From the NCBI GenBank assembly GCA_019459145.1, contig JAIBEK010000018.1:1-64000 (forward strand): DNA of 64,000 nucleotides. The letters run 5' to 3'. Source of the DNA: Arenimonas sp. (GTDB taxonomy: Bacteria; Pseudomonadota; Alphaproteobacteria; Rhizobiales; Rhizobiaceae). The position numbers were made by a program, and so were the translations under genes. The notes under the pieces were generated by a model that saw only the letters and a list, made by a program, of their open reading frames with translations, was not told the origin of the DNA and did not search any database. This document shows positions 48,014-56,488 of the stretch, in pieces (positions within the stretch are counted from its first letter, which is position 1; every line of letters starts with the position of its first letter).

Positions 48014-49024
48014 TCAGGAGATTTGGTCGGCGCTCTGGCCGGTGTCGGAACGGGTTGTCTCAAGCGTCGGCGAAACCTTGGCAGCGCGCGGCGCCCTGCC
48101 TCGGCCGGCCTGGCGGATCGCCGGGCTCATCTGTGAACTGCGTTCGTTCTCCAGCGTGGAAAACAGCCAGTCGATGAACACGCGGACGATCGGGGCTGCG
48201 CGCATCTCGTTGCGGGTCGCGACATAGAAGGCGTCGGAGGCCGGCACGGAAAGGTCGAAGGGAATGATCAGTTCGCCGGCGGCAATCAGGCTGGAGGCGG
48301 TGATGCTGTCGCCCAGGGCCACGCCCTGGCCGTGGCGCGCGGCCTCAGTAGAAAGCCGCGCATCGCTCATGAAATGCTCCCGCCCGCGCGGCATGTCCAG
48401 CTGGTCGGCGGCGGCAAGCCAGGTGTTCCATTCCCGGCCATCGTCGCCATGCAGCAGCACATGGTCGCGCAGGTCGCGGATCGAGCGCAGTGGGCGAGCA
48501 TTGAGGAGCGAGGGGGAAACTACGGGGAAAAGCTGCAGCGTGCTCCACTGGCGCGTCCAGCAATCGCGCCAGCCGCCATGGCCATAGAGTATGGCGACGT
48601 CGATGTCGGGTGAATGGATCAGGTCGGCGTCATTGCTCGAGGTCAGCGTCAGGCTGATCTCCGGATATTGTTCGGAAAAGCTGTTCATCCGCGGGATGAG
48701 CCAGAGCGACAGGAGGGCCGGCACGCAGGATATCCGCAGGCGTCCGCTGGTCGACGGTCGGTTCATCAGGGCAGTTGCGGCGGCGATGCCGTCGAAGGCA
48801 GATGACACCGCGGGGAGCAGCAGGGCGCCCTGCGGCGTCAGTTTCAGCCGCTTGCCGCCGCGCTCGAACAGCGCCGCCTTGAGCGTTTCCTCCAGTGTCT
48901 TGATCTGGTGGCTGACGGCGCCATGGGTGACGTTCAGCTCGCGCGCCGCCGCCGAAATCGAGCCACGCCGGGCCGCCGCCTCGAAGGCGCGGAGCGGGTT
49001 TAGCGGAGGAAGGCGGTTGGTCAT
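48014..49024 (-). CDS. LysR-family transcriptional regulator (GcvA-like)
   Basis: 336-aa LysR regulator. The N-terminal helix-turn-helix reads LNPLRAFEAAARRGSISAAARELNVTHGAVSHQIK; RLRISCVPALLSLWLIPRM begins the effector domain. The GcvA-like subgroup is suggested by the HGAVSHQIKTLE pattern. The C-terminal 40 residues are a polar extension beyond the family's normal end (about 300 aa). It is divergent from the ureohydrolase gene across 169 bases, so that gene is its likely target. Confidence 0.88.
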   Translation of the reverse strand: MTNRLPPLNPLRAFEAAARRGSISAAARELNVTHGAVSHQIKTLEETLKAALFERGGKRLKLTPQGALLLPAVSSAFDGIAAATALMNRPSTSGRLRISCVPALLSLWLIPRMNSFSEQYPEISLTLTSSNDADLIHSPDIDVAILYGHGGWRDCWTRQWSTLQLFPVVSPSLLNARPLRSIRDLRDHVLLHGDDGREWNTWLAAADQLDMPRGREHFMSDARLSTEAARHGQGVALGDSITASSLIAAGELIIPFDLSVPASDAFYVATRNEMRAAPIVRVFIDWLFSTLENERSSQMSPAIRQAGRGRAPRAAKVSPTLETTRSDTGQSADQIS

Positions 49025-49100
49025 CGGGTGGCGGCTCTATGAATTTTTCTCACAAGGATTGCTATAACATCGTGAATTGCATTTCCATAGGCTTTGCGAG

Positions 49101-49116
49101 TTAATGCTCACATTAA
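49101..49116. promoter_or_regulatory. Dyad in the LysR-ureohydrolase divergent spacer
   Basis: TTAATG-CTCA-CATTAA, a perfect 16-bp dyad of the size and AT-rich type bound by LysR regulators (T-N11-A), centrally placed in the 169-base spacer between the divergent genes. Confidence 0.5.
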
Positions 49117-49193
49117 AGGCATGCCGACGACCTGCCGCATAAAGAGCCGTTGGCGACCCGTTTAGCCGGCGTGCCGATGAAGAGGGTGACGAA

Positions 49194-50249
49194 ATGACGT
49201 TCGATGAGAAGAAGCTTGCGGAACTGCGTGCCAAGTATGGCGGTGACAATGCCGGCGAAATCTTCGATCCGAAGTTCGCCAAGGTGGGTGAGAAGATCTT
49301 CCAGAACGGGACGCGCGCAGCACCTTACGCCGGCGTGCCGACCTTCCTGTCGGCTCCGCATCATCCCGTTGATCCGAGAAACCCCGATTTCGGCGATCTG
49401 CAGGTGGCGATCGTCGGCGTGCCGATGGATCTCGGCGTCACCAACCGTCCGGGCTCGCGTTTCGGGCCACGTGCGCTGCGCAACATTGACCGCATCGGTC
49501 CCTACAACCACGTGCTCGAATGCTCCCCGATCTTCGACCTCAAGGTCGGCGACATCGGCGACGTTCCCTTCTCCAGCCGCTATCGCCTGGAACTCAGCCA
49601 TGAGGACATCGAGAACTACCTGTCGAAGATCGTCGAAGCCGGCGTCATGCCGCTGTCGGTCGGCGGCGACCATTCGATTACCCAGTCGATCCTGAAGCCG
49701 ATTGCCCGCAAGCATGGGCCGGTGGGCCTCGTTCACATCGACGCCCATTGCGATACCGGCGGCCCGTTCGACCAGTCGAAGTTCCACCACGGCGGCCCGT
49801 TCCGCAACGCGGTGCTGGACGGCACGCTGGACCCGACCCGCACGATCCAGATCGGCATTCGCGGCCCGGCCGAATATCTGTGGGAGTTCTCCTACGAGTC
49901 CGGCATGACCGTCATCCATGCCGAGGAGATCACCGGTCTCGGCATGCCGGCCATCATCGAGAAGGCGAAGAAGATCATCGGTGACGGCCCGACCTATCTG
50001 TCCTTCGACATCGACAGTCTCGATCCGAGCATCGCGCCGGGCACTGGCACGCCGGAAGTGGGCGGGCTGACCTCGCGCGAAGTGCTCGAGCTGATCCGGG
50101 GGCTCAAGGGCATGAACCTCGTCGGCGGTGATGTGGTCGAAGTGGCGCCCCAGTACGATGCGACCCACAATACCGCCCATGCCGGTGCGCAGGTTCTCTT
50201 CGAGATTCTCAGCCTGATGGTCTATAGTCCGGCGATCCGGGGTCGCTGA
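49194..50249 (+). CDS. Ureohydrolase (agmatinase/guanidinobutyrase type)
   Basis: 351-aa binuclear manganese ureohydrolase that releases urea from a guanidino compound. Metal ligands are visible: His160 (GGDHSITQ), Asp183, His185 and Asp187 (HIDAHCDT), and two Asp in SFDIDSLDPSIAPGTGTPE near 270. The N-terminal extension of about 60 residues and the HCDTGGPFDQSKFHHGGPF loop suit agmatinase- or guanidinobutyrase-like members rather than arginase. The polyamine-type ABC genes that follow fit import of agmatine or a similar compound. Exact substrate unproven. Confidence 0.9.
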   Translation: MTFDEKKLAELRAKYGGDNAGEIFDPKFAKVGEKIFQNGTRAAPYAGVPTFLSAPHHPVDPRNPDFGDLQVAIVGVPMDLGVTNRPGSRFGPRALRNIDRIGPYNHVLECSPIFDLKVGDIGDVPFSSRYRLELSHEDIENYLSKIVEAGVMPLSVGGDHSITQSILKPIARKHGPVGLVHIDAHCDTGGPFDQSKFHHGGPFRNAVLDGTLDPTRTIQIGIRGPAEYLWEFSYESGMTVIHAEEITGLGMPAIIEKAKKIIGDGPTYLSFDIDSLDPSIAPGTGTPEVGGLTSREVLELIRGLKGMNLVGGDVVEVAPQYDATHNTAHAGAQVLFEILSLMVYSPAIRGR

Positions 50250-50331
50250 GAGCCTGCCAGCCTAACCGGAGCGCCCCTTCGGCGCTTCGCACCAAAGTTC
50301 ACGACTAGCAATCAAGAAAAGGGAACGGAAT

Positions 50332-51420
50332 ATGAAGAAAATTCTCAATGCCTCCGTCAGCCGCCGCGGCGTTCTGGCCGGTTCGCTCGCCGGTGCCGGC
50401 GTGCTCGCCATGCCGTCGATCCTCAAGGCCCAGGACAAGTCGCTGAAGGTCGGCGTCTATGGCGGCTATTTCAAGGATTCGTTCGACAAGAACATCTTCC
50501 CGGAATTCACCAAGGCGACCGGCATCGCCGTCGAATCCGTTGCCGAGCCGACCGGCGAAGCCTGGCTCGTGCAGCTCGAGCAGGCCGCCAAGGCCGGCCA
50601 GGCGCCGGCCGACGTCTCGATGATGTCGCAGGTTGCCATGCTCAAGGGCCAGTCGACCGAGCTGTGGACGCCGCTCGACATGGCCAAGATCAAGAACGCC
50701 TCGGGCCTGATCGACGCCTTCGTCAACAAGTATCCGGACGGCCGTGTCGCCGGCATCGGCGCGGTTGCCTGGTACATCACGCTGGTCACCAATACCGACG
50801 TGTTCAAGGAAGCGCCGACCTCGTGGACCGCCCTTTGGGACCCGGCGAATGCCGACAAGCTCGGCCTGCTCGCGCTGGTCTCCAACTCCTTCCTGCTGGA
50901 AGTGACCGCCAAGACCCATTTTGGCGGCACGAACGCGCTCGATACCGAAGAAGGCATCCTCAAGGCCTTCGAGAAGCTTGCCGAAGTCAAGCCGAACGTC
51001 CGCCTGTGGTATCGTGACGAGGCGCAGTTCGAGCAGGCGCTGAAGTCCGGCGAAATCCCGATGGGCCAGTATTACCACGACGTCACCGGTCTTGCCGCAG
51101 CCGACGGCCATCCGGTCCGCTCGACCTTCCCCAAGGAAGGCGGCATTCTGGACTCGGGCTGCTGGGCCCTGTCGCGCGCCTCGCAGAAGTCGGAAGAAGC
51201 CCATGTCTTCATCGACTATATGTGCCAGCCGTCGATCCAGGCGACCCTGTCGCGCAAGGTCGGCACGGCTCCGACCGTCAAGCGCGACCTGCTCGACCTG
51301 ACGGCGGAAGAGTTCGCCGCCGTGTCGTCGGACATCGATCCGATCGTTCCGCGTTACGACCTCTACCAGACCAAGTCGGATTGGCTGAACCAGAAGTGGA
51401 CCGAACTGATCGCCGGCTGA
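50332..51420 (+). CDS. Polyamine-type ABC transporter periplasmic binding protein
   Basis: 362-aa binding protein of the spermidine/putrescine (PotD-like) group. It begins with a twin-arginine-like signal (SRRGVLAGSLAGAGVLAMPSILKA), so export through Tat is possible. The mature part starts LKVGVYGGYFKDSFDKNIF and has GEIPMGQYYHDVTGL near residue 243 and CWALSRASQKSEEAHVFIDY near 280. It stands between the ureohydrolase gene and the transporter's ATPase/permease genes, although a toxin-antitoxin pair intervenes. Confidence 0.88.
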   Translation: MKKILNASVSRRGVLAGSLAGAGVLAMPSILKAQDKSLKVGVYGGYFKDSFDKNIFPEFTKATGIAVESVAEPTGEAWLVQLEQAAKAGQAPADVSMMSQVAMLKGQSTELWTPLDMAKIKNASGLIDAFVNKYPDGRVAGIGAVAWYITLVTNTDVFKEAPTSWTALWDPANADKLGLLALVSNSFLLEVTAKTHFGGTNALDTEEGILKAFEKLAEVKPNVRLWYRDEAQFEQALKSGEIPMGQYYHDVTGLAAADGHPVRSTFPKEGGILDSGCWALSRASQKSEEAHVFIDYMCQPSIQATLSRKVGTAPTVKRDLLDLTAEEFAAVSSDIDPIVPRYDLYQTKSDWLNQKWTELIAG

Positions 51421-51441
51421 TCGCTGGCTGGTCGGATTGCT

Positions 51442-51472
51442 GTCGCCTCCTTTCTGTAGAGGAGGAGGCGAC
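51442..51472 (+). terminator. Hairpin after the polyamine-type binding-protein gene
   Basis: Perfect 10-bp inverted repeat GTCGCCTCCT / AGGAGGCGAC with an 11-base loop, 21 bases after the stop. A T-run comes only some 20 bases later. Either a terminator or an intercistronic stabilising hairpin. Confidence 0.6.
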
Positions 51473-51551
51473 GGCTTCGTCTGTGCCCCTTTTTGCAGTG
51501 CGGGCAGGCACGTGGTAGTGTTATTGCATGTGTATATCCGGAGACGAAGTC

Positions 51552-51803
51552 ATGACGACGGTCAGCTTGCGGGATGTGAATGCCGATCTTTCCGAGCTTG
51601 TGGACGAGGCAATCAAGGGTGGCAGTGTGACGATCACCCGTGACGGCAAGCCGGTGGCGACGCTGGTGCCAGTCGAGCAAACGGCCAACACGCCAGCCGA
51701 GCCGAAAACCAAGCGTAGTTTCCTTGAGCACCTGATGGCGTTCCCCGAACCCGACATGGTTTTTGAACGAAATCCCTCACCCGGGCGAGATGTCGATCTT
51801 TGA
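51552..51803 (+). CDS. Phd/YefM-family antitoxin
   Basis: 83-aa antitoxin with the prevent-host-death pattern: MTTVSLRDVNADLSELVDEA, then VTITRDGKPVATLVPVE. The N-terminal half binds DNA and autoregulates; the C-terminal part neutralises the toxin. A frame start eight codons upstream is less likely than this ATG, which follows a GGAGA site. Its stop overlaps the toxin start. The pair lies inside a polyamine ABC operon. Confidence 0.85.
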   Translation: MTTVSLRDVNADLSELVDEAIKGGSVTITRDGKPVATLVPVEQTANTPAEPKTKRSFLEHLMAFPEPDMVFERNPSPGRDVDL

Positions 51804-52234
51804 GCGGATATCTGATCGACACAAATGCGATTTCCCTCCTTTCAAACGGCAGGGCTTCACCGGCTTTCCTGGACTGGCTAAAACAGCAGCAGCAACGGGA
51901 CTCGTTGTATGCTTCGTCGATTATGCTTCAAGAAATTGAAAAAGGCGTTGTGAAGCTGGAACTGGTGAAGGCGGGGAGCCCGGCTAAGGCCAAGCGCTTG
52001 AGGCTATGGCTCGAGACGGTGATGTCGGATTTTCAGGATCGTTTCCTGCCAGTCGATATTGAGGTTGCATTGGCTGCAGGACGGCTTGAAGGAGCGATGC
52101 TGGCCCGTGGGCAAAATGTCGAACTCGCCGACATCCTTATCGCCGCAACTGCGCAAACGCATGGTCTGACGGTCATCACGGCCAATATCAGGGACTTCGA
52201 ACCTCTAGGCGTCGATTGTCTTGCACCCTTTTGA
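51800..52234 (+). CDS. PIN-domain toxin (VapC/FitB type), TTG start
   Basis: 144-aa PIN ribonuclease. Acidic active-site residues are visible: Asp7 (YLIDTNAIS), Glu near 47 (MLQEIEKG), Asp near 112 (VELADILIAATA), and Asp near 132 (ITANIRDFEPLGV). It starts at TTG overlapping the antitoxin stop (TTGA), a coupling that keeps toxin level low. Codon use and base composition are visibly less GC-rich than in the flanking transporter genes, which suggests acquisition. Confidence 0.87.
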   Translation: MSGYLIDTNAISLLSNGRASPAFLDWLKQQQQRDSLYASSIMLQEIEKGVVKLELVKAGSPAKAKRLRLWLETVMSDFQDRFLPVDIEVALAAGRLEGAMLARGQNVELADILIAATAQTHGLTVITANIRDFEPLGVDCLAPF

Positions 52235-52267
52235 ACAACTTTTCTTCTGATTGGAAACTTGCAGCCC

Positions 52268-53302
52268 ATGTCCGGATTGACCCTCAACGCCGTTACCAAG
52301 CAATTCGGTCCCTTCACGGCAGTGGACCAGGCTCAGCTTTCGGTTCCGGAAGGACGTTTCGTCTGCCTGCTCGGCCCGTCCGGTTGCGGCAAGACCACGC
52401 TTTTGCGCATGATTGCCGGCCTCGAACAGCCGAGCGCCGGTTCGATCGTGCTCGATGGCGCCGACATCACCGCCATGCCGACCCACAAGCGCAATCTCGG
52501 CATGGTGTTCCAGTCGCTGGCGCTGTTTCCGCATCTGACCGTCGGCGAGAACATCGCCTATCCGCTGCGCATCCGCGGCATCGGTCGCGAGGAGCAGGCG
52601 AAGCGGGTCGAGGGACTGCTCGACATGATCCATCTCACCGGTTATGCCGACCGGCCGGTGACCAAGCTGTCCGGCGGCCAGCGGCAGCGCGTGGCGATCG
52701 CCCGGGCACTGGCCATTTCGCCCAAGCTCTTCCTGCTCGACGAGCCGCTCTCGGCGCTCGACGCCAAGCTGCGCGAGGCCATGCAGGTGGAACTGCGCAA
52801 GCTGCAGCAGCAGCTCGGCATCACCACCATCGTCGTCACCCATGACCAGCGCGAGGCCATGACCATGGCCGACACCGTGGTGGTGATGAACGGCGGCAAG
52901 ATCCGCCAGGCGGCGAGCCCGATCGAGATCTACCGCAAGCCCGCCGACCGCTTCGTCGCGGACTTCATCGGCTCGACAAATCTCCTGCCGCTTACCGTCG
53001 AGGGCGGGCGCACGCTGGTGCTCGGCCAGGCCGTCGCGGGCTTTGTTCCGCCGGCGGGCCTTGCCGCAGCGAGCCTGTCGGTCCGCCCGGAGGACATTCA
53101 TCTGTCCGCGCCGGGGGATGGGCGGCTTACCGGCCGCGTCACCTTCATCCGCGACCTCGGCGGCACGATCGAGACCTTTGTCGACGTGGCCGGCACCGAA
53201 GTGTTCGCGGTGTCGACCCCGCGCGAGCGGCCGGTCGTGTCCGTCGGCCAGGAGGTCGGCGTGGTGATCGATCCCGATACCGCCGTGGTGCTTGCCGCAT
53301 GA
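52268..53302 (+). CDS. Polyamine-type ABC transporter ATP-binding protein (PotA family)
   Basis: 344-aa ATPase with Walker A GPSGCGKT (36-43), signature KLSGGQRQRVAIARAL, Walker B LFLLDEPLSALDAK, and a C-terminal TOBE region (LSVRPEDIHLSAPGDG, then FIRDLGGTIETFVDV). ATG chosen over a TTG three codons upstream. It begins 33 bases after the toxin stop and overlaps the permease that follows. Confidence 0.92.
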   Translation: MSGLTLNAVTKQFGPFTAVDQAQLSVPEGRFVCLLGPSGCGKTTLLRMIAGLEQPSAGSIVLDGADITAMPTHKRNLGMVFQSLALFPHLTVGENIAYPLRIRGIGREEQAKRVEGLLDMIHLTGYADRPVTKLSGGQRQRVAIARALAISPKLFLLDEPLSALDAKLREAMQVELRKLQQQLGITTIVVTHDQREAMTMADTVVVMNGGKIRQAASPIEIYRKPADRFVADFIGSTNLLPLTVEGGRTLVLGQAVAGFVPPAGLAAASLSVRPEDIHLSAPGDGRLTGRVTFIRDLGGTIETFVDVAGTEVFAVSTPRERPVVSVGQEVGVVIDPDTAVVLAA

Positions 53303-54153
53303 GACGCGAACCGCCCCAGAAAGCTCTCGACTATGCGCCGCTCGCCTTTCCGGCGGCCATGCTGATCCTGTTCTTCGTCGTGCCGTTCGGCACGATGATC
53401 GCCGTCAGCTTCTTCCAGCGCAATCCCGCCGGCTTCTATTCGCCGGCCTTCGTTCTCGACAATTACGCCCGTTTCGTCAGCCCGTTCTTCGCCGGCGTGC
53501 TCGGCTTCTCGCTGATGCTCGCGGTCGCGGTCGCCGTCGTCTGCGTCGTGCTCGGCCTGCCGTTCACCTACCTGCTCGCCCGCATGTCGCGCAAGGCGCA
53601 GGTCCTGTGGCTGGTGGCGCTCCTGTCGATCCTGTCGCTGTCGGAAGTCATCATCGGCTTCGCCTGGTCGACGCTGTTCTCGCGCACCGCCGGCATCACC
53701 AATCTTCTGGTGGCGATCGGGTTGATGGAGAAACCGGTGGCGCTGATGCCGAATTTCGGCGCGGTGCTGACCGGCATGGCCTATCAGGCGCTGCCCTATA
53801 CCGTACTGGTGCTCTACCCAGCGCTGGTGCGGCTCGATCCGACGCTGACCGAAGCGGCGCGAACCCTCGGCGCCTCGCCGAGCCGTGCCTTCTTCACCGT
53901 GGTCGTCCCGGCGCTGAGAAATACCATTCTGGCGACACTGATCATGGTGTTCATCTTCGCGCTCGGCTCCTATCTGCTGCCGCAGATCCTCGGGCGACCG
54001 CAGCACTGGACGCTGTCGGTGCTGATCACCGACCAGGCGATCTACCAGTCGAACATGCCGTTCGCCGCAGCCATGGCGGTTTTCCTGGTGCTGGTGACGC
54101 TCGGCATGGTGGCCCTCACGCTGTTTGTCGGTCGCAAGGGAGAGACGGCATGA
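53299..54153 (+). CDS. Polyamine-type ABC transporter permease (PotB family)
   Basis: 284-aa permease with six hydrophobic segments. The EAA loop reads DPTLTEAARTLGASPSRAF near residue 180, and LGSYLLPQILGRPQHWTLSVLI follows. The coding frame of this gene also contains a long open shadow frame that joins the next gene. Overlaps both neighbours by ATGA. Confidence 0.92.
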   Translation: MRREPPQKALDYAPLAFPAAMLILFFVVPFGTMIAVSFFQRNPAGFYSPAFVLDNYARFVSPFFAGVLGFSLMLAVAVAVVCVVLGLPFTYLLARMSRKAQVLWLVALLSILSLSEVIIGFAWSTLFSRTAGITNLLVAIGLMEKPVALMPNFGAVLTGMAYQALPYTVLVLYPALVRLDPTLTEAARTLGASPSRAFFTVVVPALRNTILATLIMVFIFALGSYLLPQILGRPQHWTLSVLITDQAIYQSNMPFAAAMAVFLVLVTLGMVALTLFVGRKGETA

Positions 54154-54950
54154 ACACGGTCCTGACCCGCTTCTACTTTGCCCTGATCGGTCTCTTCCTC
54201 GCCGCCCCGATCATCGTGGTCGCCGGCGTCTCGGTCAACGAGAAGCAGAGCCTGACCTTCCCGCCGCAGGGCTTTTCGCTCGCCTGGTATGGCGCGATCT
54301 TCACCGACACCGGCTGGCGCTCCGCCTTCTTCGCCTCGGTCATGCTGGCGCTCGCCTCGGCGGCGCTCGCTGTCGCCATTGCCTTGCCGCTCGCCTGGTT
54401 CCTGTGGCGGCGCATTGCGCCTTGGGCCAACATTTTCCAGGTCCTTGGTATTGCGCCGTTCACGCTGCCGCCGGTCATCACCGCGCTTGGCCTTCTCACC
54501 TTCTGGGCGACAACAGGCTTCTACGGCCAGCCGTGGACGGCGGTCATCGGGCATGCGATCTTCTTCGTCACGCTGCCGCTGGTGACGTTGTCGCTCGGCT
54601 TTTCCGCCATCGACCGTTCGCTGGTCGAGGCGGCGGCCACCATGGGCGCCGATGACCGGACGGTGTTTCGCACCGTCGTGCTGCCGCTGATCCGCCCCTA
54701 TCTGGTCTCCGGCTATGCGTTTGCCTTCGTGCTGTCGCTGAACGAGTACATCGTCGCTTACATGACGGTCGGCTTCACCATGGAAACCTTGCCGATCAAG
54801 ATCTTCAACGCGCTGCGCTACGGCTACACGCCGACCATGGCCTCGGTGACGATCCTGTTCGTCGTGGTCGCCGCGCTGGTCTTCGGTCTCGTCGCCCGTT
54901 TCGGCGATCTGCCGAAACTGCTCGGCGCCATGGCCGCCGACGACCGGTGA
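54150..54950 (+). CDS. Polyamine-type ABC transporter permease (PotC family)
   Basis: 266-aa permease. It begins MNTVLTRFYFALIGLFLAAP, carries NEKQSLTFPPQGFSLAWYG near residue 30, the EAA loop (DRSLVEAAATMGADDRTVF) near 155, and FVLSLNEYIVAYMTVGFTMETLPI near 190. An upstream open frame continuing through PotB is an artefact of the other reading frame; this ATG overlaps the potB-type stop. Last gene of the operon. Confidence 0.92.
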   Translation: MNTVLTRFYFALIGLFLAAPIIVVAGVSVNEKQSLTFPPQGFSLAWYGAIFTDTGWRSAFFASVMLALASAALAVAIALPLAWFLWRRIAPWANIFQVLGIAPFTLPPVITALGLLTFWATTGFYGQPWTAVIGHAIFFVTLPLVTLSLGFSAIDRSLVEAAATMGADDRTVFRTVVLPLIRPYLVSGYAFAFVLSLNEYIVAYMTVGFTMETLPIKIFNALRYGYTPTMASVTILFVVVAALVFGLVARFGDLPKLLGAMAADDR

Positions 54951-54959
54951 TCCGCATCC

Positions 54960-54995
54960 CGCAAAGGCGCGGGGGTCTGCTCCGGTGCCTTTGCG
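54960..54995 (+). terminator. Terminator-like hairpin after the polyamine ABC operon
   Basis: Perfect 9-bp inverted repeat CGCAAAGGC / GCCTTTGCG with an 18-base loop, 9 bases after the stop, then TTTCGG. Probable transcription end. Confidence 0.6.
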
Positions 54996-55235
54996 TTTCG
55001 GAAATGTAAATGCGGGGGAAGAAGCGACCGCATTTACTCTTCGTTTAGATTTGCGGCCTAACCCTTGCTCCGTTCCGGATGGAACTCCGCGCATGACGTA
55101 GCGGATGATGAAACATGGGGATGAGGCACATGACGTGCGCTACAGGGTCCGCGATCTTTGCGGATGCGAGTGATTTCTCGCCTTCACGGCCCGCGACGGG
55201 GCCAAGGTCGCCGATCACGGCGCTCCTGAATTTCA

Positions 55236-55474
55236 CCGGGCGACGCCCGGCATCCAGACATCGATCTGTTCAAACCGGCTTGTTACGTCCTTCGGCCGTT
55301 CGTCGACCCTTGCGCGTCCTGCGCAAAGTCCGAGCGACCGACGCGGTGAACCCGCGTCCTTCGACGTCCTGATGGTCACGCCATCGGTCCCATCGCGGAT
55401 GGGACCGTCGCGATGCCTATCGGCGCCGTCCCGCTGCCCCATGCCGGACGGCCATGACTTCGATAGGCATCGCG
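55236..55474. other. Array of five tandem hairpins, candidate structured RNA or repeat element
   Basis: Inverted repeats follow one another: 55236-55250 (6-bp arms), 55310-55326 (TTGCGC/GCGCAA), 55340-55358 (GACGCGG/CCGCGTC) and 55385-55407 (CGGTCCCATC/GATGGGACCG, 3-base loop). The fifth, 55409-55474, has perfect 14-bp arms (CGCGATGCCTATCG/CGATAGGCATCGCG) with a nested GCCGTCC/GGACGGC stem. The last two are far too long to be chance. Strand and function unknown. Confidence 0.6.
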
Positions 55475-55591
55475 GGAGGAGTACGACGACCCCCCACCCC
55501 CCCCAGCGTCTTGCCCCTCCACCCCTTTAATGCACAACGCCCGACGTAAGCGCTTCCGTCGGCCGTTTTGCCAGCGCGCGAGGGAGGAGAC

Positions 55592-56467
55592 TCAGCCGCG
55601 CAGCATCTCGATGATGGCGGAGAAATCGCGCCCGCCATGCCCCTGCTTGTCGAACAGGTCGAACAGTTGTGCGGCCTCCGCACCAAGCGGGGTCGCGGCA
55701 CCGGCGGCAAGGGCTGCCTCCTGTGCCAGCTTCAGGTCCTTCAGCATCAGGGCCGCGGCAAAACCGGGCTTGTAGTCGTTGTTGGCCGGCGAGGTCGGCA
55801 CGGGGCCGGGTACGGGGCAATAGGTGTTGATCGACCAGCACTGGCCCGACGAGGTTGAGGCGACGTCGAACAATGCCTGGTGGCTGAGCCCCAGCTTTTC
55901 GCCGAGCGCGAAGGCCTCGCAGACGCCGATCATCGAAATGCCGAGGATCATGTTGTTGCAGATCTTGGCGGCCTGTCCGGCACCGTTGCCGCCGCAATGA
56001 ACGATCTTCTTGCCCATGGCCTCCAGCACGGAGCTGGCCCTGGCGAATGCGCCGTCGCTGCCGCCGGCCATGAAGGTGAGCGTTCCTGCGGCCGCGCCCC
56101 CCGTACCGCCGGAGACGGGGGCATCGAGCGACAGGCAATCTGCACCGGCAGCCAGTTCATGCGCCTTGCGGGCGCTTTCGACGTCGATGGTCGAGCAATC
56201 GATGAGCAGCGTGCCGGATGCCACCGCCGAGGCGAGATTGCTCCAGACGGACAGCACATGAGCGCCTTTCGGCAGCATGGTGACGACGGTCTCGGCGCCG
56301 GATGTCGCCTCCTCGATCGAGCTTGCCGGCGTCACGCCGGAGGCGGCCACCGACTTGAGGATGTCGGCCGAGAGGTCGAACCCCTTCACCGTGTGTCCTG
56401 CCTTGACGAGGTTGGCAGCCATGGGGCCGCCCATATTGCCCAGTCCGATGAATGCGATAGTGGCCAT
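55592..56467 (-). CDS. mmsB: 3-hydroxyisobutyrate dehydrogenase family protein
   Basis: 291-aa NAD-dependent beta-hydroxyacid dehydrogenase. GLGNMGGPMAANLVKAGH is the cofactor motif (residues 8-25), DAPVSGGTGGAAAGTL the substrate motif (115-130), and catalytic Lys168 lies in GNGAGQAAKICNN. In valine catabolism it oxidises 3-hydroxyisobutyrate, but the family also acts on other hydroxyacids. It lies 21 bases after the GMC oxidoreductase gene on the same strand. Confidence 0.88.
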   Translation of the reverse strand: MATIAFIGLGNMGGPMAANLVKAGHTVKGFDLSADILKSVAASGVTPASSIEEATSGAETVVTMLPKGAHVLSVWSNLASAVASGTLLIDCSTIDVESARKAHELAAGADCLSLDAPVSGGTGGAAAGTLTFMAGGSDGAFARASSVLEAMGKKIVHCGGNGAGQAAKICNNMILGISMIGVCEAFALGEKLGLSHQALFDVASTSSGQCWSINTYCPVPGPVPTSPANNDYKPGFAAALMLKDLKLAQEAALAAGAATPLGAEAAQLFDLFDKQGHGGRDFSAIIEMLRG

Positions 56468-56488
56468 TCGGGTCTCCTGTCCTGCGTG

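Larger units (their letters stand above)
54951..55591. other. 641-base gap without a recognisable gene
   Basis: No reading frame here has homology or a convincing ribosome-binding site. Apart from the terminator at its left, the right half carries a series of hairpins (separate entry) and a long C-run near 55490-55504. The left half (about 55000-55230) shows nothing assignable. Confidence 0.6.

Noticed and set aside
53292..54950. 552-aa frame apparently fusing an unknown N-terminus to the PotC-type permease
   Set aside because: The first half is an out-of-frame reading of the PotB-type gene. The real permease starts at the overlapping ATG at 54150.
55045..55372. Short frames of 63 and 85 aa in the geneless gap
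   Set aside because: No ribosome-binding site, no similarity recognised, and they run into hairpins.
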